From assembly GCA_016926805.1 (NCBI GenBank), contig JAFGNV010000010.1, positions 1-40,954 on the forward strand: 40,954 bases of DNA, in the 5' to 3' direction. Position 1 is the stretch's first letter. Each line of letters begins with the position of its first letter. Shown piece by piece: positions 39,748 through 40,954 of the stretch. A model generated the notes under the pieces. The model had not been told where the DNA came from and made no database searches. It worked only from the letters and a program-made list of their open reading frames with translations. The position numbers and the translations under genes were made by a program. This DNA is from Anaerolineae bacterium. Its GTDB lineage: Bacteria; Chloroflexota; Anaerolineae; 4572-78; J111.

Positions 39748-39981
39748 AATAATCTGCTCGATCCTGAAGAGGGTTGATACCGACGGTACAGCTTACATTC
39801 TGTTGTTTGATTTTACCCTATGTGCTCATAATGCACAAGCGCGAACCGGGTTGTACAGAGGCGTTGCCGGCGGTCGAAATCGAAACACAAGCCAGACGGG
39901 CAAAAAGAGCAGGCCAGAGAGACGCTCAAGAGCCGGCCAACGGGATGTCGAAAAGCAGTTACCTGATTTAAAAAGTGGAAT
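39748..39981. other. Intergenic stretch with one promoter
   Basis: It contains TTGTGC (39838-39833), 17 bases, TAAAAT (39815-39810) on the minus strand, the likely promoter of the 44-aa peptide. The plus-strand open frames here (up to 114 codons) lack ribosome-binding sites and overlap both neighbours, so I do not count them as genes. 39428-39612 holds only the promoter at 39524. Confidence 0.4.
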
Positions 39982-40954
39982 CTAGTGCATCTCGGCACCG
40001 CAAACGCCAATATTAGGACGATAAAAGTTGAACTGCACCTTGGGATGATCGGCGAGCAGCGACATAGGCACGGCGCTATCAGCAATTTTTTTGGAGATCA
40101 TCAGGGTGGTCAAACGCATGCCAAAGGGGTTATCGTGGGTGCCGGCATGCCAAATGGAAACCTTTTCCGCCCGCCACGTTTCTGCCGGGCCAACCGTGAG
40201 TGCCTGACCGGGTACGTTTTGCACCACGCCGCCCCCAGAGGTACGCGCATTTTGGATGAGGGTAATCGGGTGCAGATCAACCAGGCGGGTGGTCAATTTG
40301 CGGTATTCTTCCGGCGATGGGGGGGCGTCTTTGTACCGGCCCCGACGCGGAAACGGGTCATTAAAGGCCCAATGTTTTACTTCGCCCTGGCCACCTTGCA
40401 TCACCACACAGCGCGCCTGGTCCCAACTGGCCCGATATTCGCTCAGGTCAGTACGAGGAAAGTGCAGATTTTCTTCGGGCATGGCCAGGTCTGGCCGGAT
40501 TCGATTGAAACACAGTTCCCGATCCGCTTTTTCAAAACTCAGCGGGTGGGTGACGGGTACAGATTCACCATCGATGACCCATTCATCCATGGCCCAAAAA
40601 TGGGCATGGCACAAATCTAGCTCCAATTCGTTCACCAGGCGGGCCACCAGCGGCAACTGCTCGGTGGGGCCAATGGGGCCGCAAATGCCGGCCGGTTGGC
40701 TGGCGGTGGCTTGCCTCCAGGCAGTGATGTATTCCAGGGCTTCAGCCAGATAGAAATCTTCAATGGTTTCATAGAATTTTACCATAAAACCGGGTCGTGA
40801 AAGCTGCAAGAGATCATCGGCCGTCAGCCGGGCCGCATCATCCAAAATTTCACGATCCAGGGTGGTGTAATCACGCCGCCAACAATGTTGCAAACTACCC
40901 CTATCGGGGCTTGATTCAAAAGGGTCAGGGATAATCCTAAAAACGATATTGACA
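39982..40954 (-). CDS. NagB-like sugar-phosphate isomerase/deaminase, 5' end off the right edge
   Basis: The frame is open to the right edge of the window. Reading in from there it begins [20 protein letters not shown], so the TTG at 40893 is probably internal and the true start lies outside. The protein follows the glucosamine-6-phosphate deaminase fold: [18 protein letters not shown] (phosphate loop), [54 protein letters not shown] and [11 protein letters not shown]. In true NagB the fourth block reads G-x-G-x-D-G-H-x-A-F-N-E-P. Here the Asp is Val and the Glu is Asp, while the His is kept. The reaction may therefore differ from glucosamine-6-phosphate deamination. Neighbouring genes give no further clue. 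Confidence 0.75.
   Translation of the reverse strand, partial: VNIVFRIIPDPFESSPDRGSLQHCWRRDYTTLDREILDDAARLTADDLLQLSRPGFMVKFYETIEDFYLAEALEYITAWRQATASQPAGICGPIGPTEQLPLVARLVNELELDLCHAHFWAMDEWVIDGESVPVTHPLSFEKADRELCFNRIRPDLAMPEENLHFPRTDLSEYRASWDQARCVVMQGGQGEVKHWAFNDPFPRRGRYKDAPPSPEEYRKLTTRLVDLHPITLIQNARTSGGGVVQNVPGQALTVGPAETWRAEKVSIWHAGTHDNPFGMRLTTLMISKKIADSAVPMSLLADHPKVQFNFYRPNIGVCGAEMH

Noticed and set aside
39641..39985. 114-codon plus-strand frame next to the NagB-like gene
   Set aside because: No ribosome-binding site, no domain, and it overlaps the promoter and the 44-aa peptide on the minus strand.
1..40954. tRNA, rRNA or CRISPR arrays
   Set aside because: No T-loop/acceptor combinations, no rRNA segments and no regularly spaced repeats were seen. 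The only regular array is inside the PxEQP gene.

Overview
The window is a typical chromosomal stretch of a free-living bacterium, most likely a member of the Chloroflexota (Anaerolineae-like). This is an inference from content. The evidence is secreted lipoproteins with Thr/Pro-rich linkers, a Ser/Thr kinase with an extracellular SUMF1-like domain, GAF-rich soluble histidine kinases, a DUF2344 protein, GT39 and YfhO-type membrane proteins, and many short extragenic palindromes. There is no rRNA, recognisable tRNA, CRISPR array, phage or intact insertion sequence.

Layout. 1-506 (-) is the start of a secreted protein cut by the left edge. 768-1893 (+) is a Nudix hydrolase overlapping a DUF2344 protein, followed by a surface protein (2026-3009) with an LPVSG-hydrophobic-basic tail. 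A 161-bp MITE-like element (3037-3197) and a terminator separate this from 3242-6529 (-), an endonuclease Q-like nuclease fused to a UvrD helicase. 6677-8171 (+) is an acetoacetate-decarboxylase-like protein plus an SDR. 8172-8905 has no convincing protein gene, but contains what looks like an independent structured RNA: a promoter, several paired segments and a textbook terminator.

8906-12543 (+) encodes the four subunits of a sodium-pumping, biotin-dependent decarboxylase of the methylmalonyl-CoA decarboxylase type (order A-D-C-B), with a methyltransferase behind it. A (methyl)citrate synthase converges from the other strand. 15082-17187 (-) holds a Tat-exported lipoprotein with a glycosidase-like barrel and a degenerate PD-(D/E)XK protein that keeps its Fe-S cysteines. 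17308-19203 (+) is a transmembrane Ser/Thr kinase with a SUMF1-like sensor. 19350-22396 (-) couples a TolB-propeller/glycosidase lipoprotein to proB by an ATGA overlap.

A pseudo-receiver protein (22727) lies behind a promoter bracketed by two GTGACnGTCAC-like sites. It converges on an HtrA-type protease. 24860-25590 is a decayed FGGY sugar kinase, which still overlaps an intact phosphohexomutase by ATGA. 26925-32388 (-) looks like one operon: plsX, a NERD-like membrane protein, a beta-sandwich repeat protein and a YfhO-like membrane protein. 32500-37035 is a divergent pair: a four-GAF histidine kinase and a receiver-first hybrid kinase. 37137-39427 (-) is a GT39-type glycosyltransferase coupled to a protein with 14 perfect-length PxEQP repeats. 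A 44-aa membrane peptide and a NagB-like isomerase (cut by the right edge) finish the window.

Across the window most promoters I could place have an extended -10 (TGnTATAAT-like), and three genes appear to be transcribed without a normal leader.
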